A stretch of DNA of 15,660 bases, from the NCBI GenBank assembly GCA_964356295.1, contig CAYHHE010000069.1, positions 1-15,660 on the forward strand, given 5' to 3'. The stretch is from CAVQGZ01 sp964356295. Lineage in GTDB: Bacteria > Actinomycetota > Actinomycetes > Jiangellales > Jiangellaceae. The position numbers and the translations under genes were made by a program. This document shows positions 15,522-15,660 of this stretch, in pieces; positions within the stretch are counted from its first letter, which is position 1, and each line of letters begins with the position of its first letter. A model generated the notes under the pieces. The model was not told the origin of the DNA, did not search any database, and saw nothing but the letters and a program-made list of their open reading frames with translations.

Positions 15522-15548
15522 GCCCGGACTGCGGCATGGAGTGCGGGC
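15522..15548 (+). terminator. Hairpin after the GH2 gene (possible terminator)
   Basis: GCCCGGACT (15522-15530) pairs with AGTGCGGGC (15540-15548) over a 9-base loop, with one mismatch. It begins 10 bases after the beta-galactosidase stop. There is no T-tract, as is common in high-GC actinobacteria, so termination is plausible but unproven. Confidence 0.4.
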
Positions 15549-15578
15549 TGGCGAGACGCCGTACCCGAGGGTGTGCCC

Positions 15579-15584
15579 TAGTCT
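15579..15584 (+). promoter_or_regulatory. Candidate -10 box for the right-edge gene
   Basis: TAGTCT fits the actinobacterial TANNNT -10. It lies 8 bases before an ATG at 15593, the spacing expected for a leaderless transcript. No convincing -35 is seen upstream, which is not unusual in this phylum. Confidence 0.4.
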
Positions 15585-15592
15585 CGTGATCC

Positions 15593-15619
15593 ATGGACGT
15601 TCACTATCCCCGCGGCTGA
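15593..15619 (+). CDS. Possible leaderless 8-codon ORF
   Basis: ATG to TGA encodes MDVHYPRG. The ATG is at the predicted transcription start given by the TAGTCT box, so it could be translated as a leaderless mRNA. It ends 6 bases before the ATG of the next ORF and is in the same frame. It might be a regulatory leader peptide, or chance. It is too short to judge from composition. Confidence 0.2.
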   Translation: MDVHYPRG

Positions 15620-15625
15620 GCCGGT

Positions 15626-15660
15626 ATGGGTACCACCTGGGGCAATGTGCTCCTCGTCCT
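15626..15660 (+). CDS. 5' fragment of a gene cut by the window edge
   Basis: ATG at 15626 opens a frame reading MGTTWGNVLLVL up to the last base. The short polar start followed by a run of aliphatic residues suggests the first transmembrane helix of a membrane protein. It faintly recalls the N-termini of CNNM/DUF21 'hemolysin-family' CBS proteins in actinobacteria, but 11 residues cannot establish that. There is no clear ribosome site directly upstream. Confidence 0.35.
   Translation, partial: MGTTWGNVLLV

Noticed and set aside
1..15660. CRISPR arrays, tRNA or rRNA genes, insertion sequences, prophage genes
   Set aside because: No spaced direct repeats, no tRNA-like cloverleaf with a CCA end, no transposase or integrase motifs, and no marked change in base composition were seen by eye.

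Overview
The window is high-GC, densely packed DNA of the kind typical of Actinomycetota. Indicators are frequent GTG starts, 4-nt stop/start overlaps, a twin-arginine lipoprotein signal, and a sugar transporter operon with no ATPase of its own. Genus cannot be fixed from the sequence; a Micrococcales- or Propionibacteriales-like actinobacterium is a guess. The centre (2694-15511) is one coherent galactoside-utilisation locus of two divergent operons around a 270-bp regulatory gap (6741-7010).

Left flank (1-2599). A perfect 18-bp inverted repeat (5-54) lies upstream of a rightward gene with an AbiEi-like winged-helix N-terminus and a DUF559/Vsr-like nuclease C-terminus (132-1097). Facing it is a two-gene leftward unit: a cyanophycinase/peptidase S51-like protein fused to a CysS-type C-terminal domain (1331-2599), whose stop overlaps the start of a 69-residue zinc-ribbon-like protein (1125-1334).

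Leftward gal operon (2694-6740). Order of transcription is a DeoR-family repressor, galT, galE, galK. The first three genes are joined by GTGA overlaps, and galK follows galE by 8 bp. These are the enzymes that take galactose through Gal-1-P to UDP-sugars (Leloir pathway).

Rightward galactoside operon (7011-15511). Order is a Tat-exported substrate-binding lipoprotein, two MalF/MalG-type permeases, a GH36 alpha-galactosidase and a GH2 beta-galactosidase, all overlapping by 1-4 nt. Neither glycosidase has a visible signal peptide. The likely pathway is ABC import of intact alpha- and/or beta-galactosides, cytoplasmic cleavage, and galactose catabolism by the divergent operon. An ATPase must come from elsewhere (a shared MsiK-type protein is the usual actinobacterial solution). 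The regulatory gap contains candidate promoters in both directions and three clear palindromes.

Right edge (15512-15660). A hairpin follows the GH2 gene, then a TAGTCT -10-like box sits 8 nt before a possible leaderless 8-codon ORF, then the first 11 codons of a gene that runs out of the window.

Most of this is a recognisable catabolic locus. The less ordinary items are the perfect palindrome next to the AbiEi/DUF559 gene, the S51-CysS fusion coupled to a tiny zinc ribbon, the stacked palindromes in the divergent promoter region, and the possible leaderless mini-ORF at the right edge.
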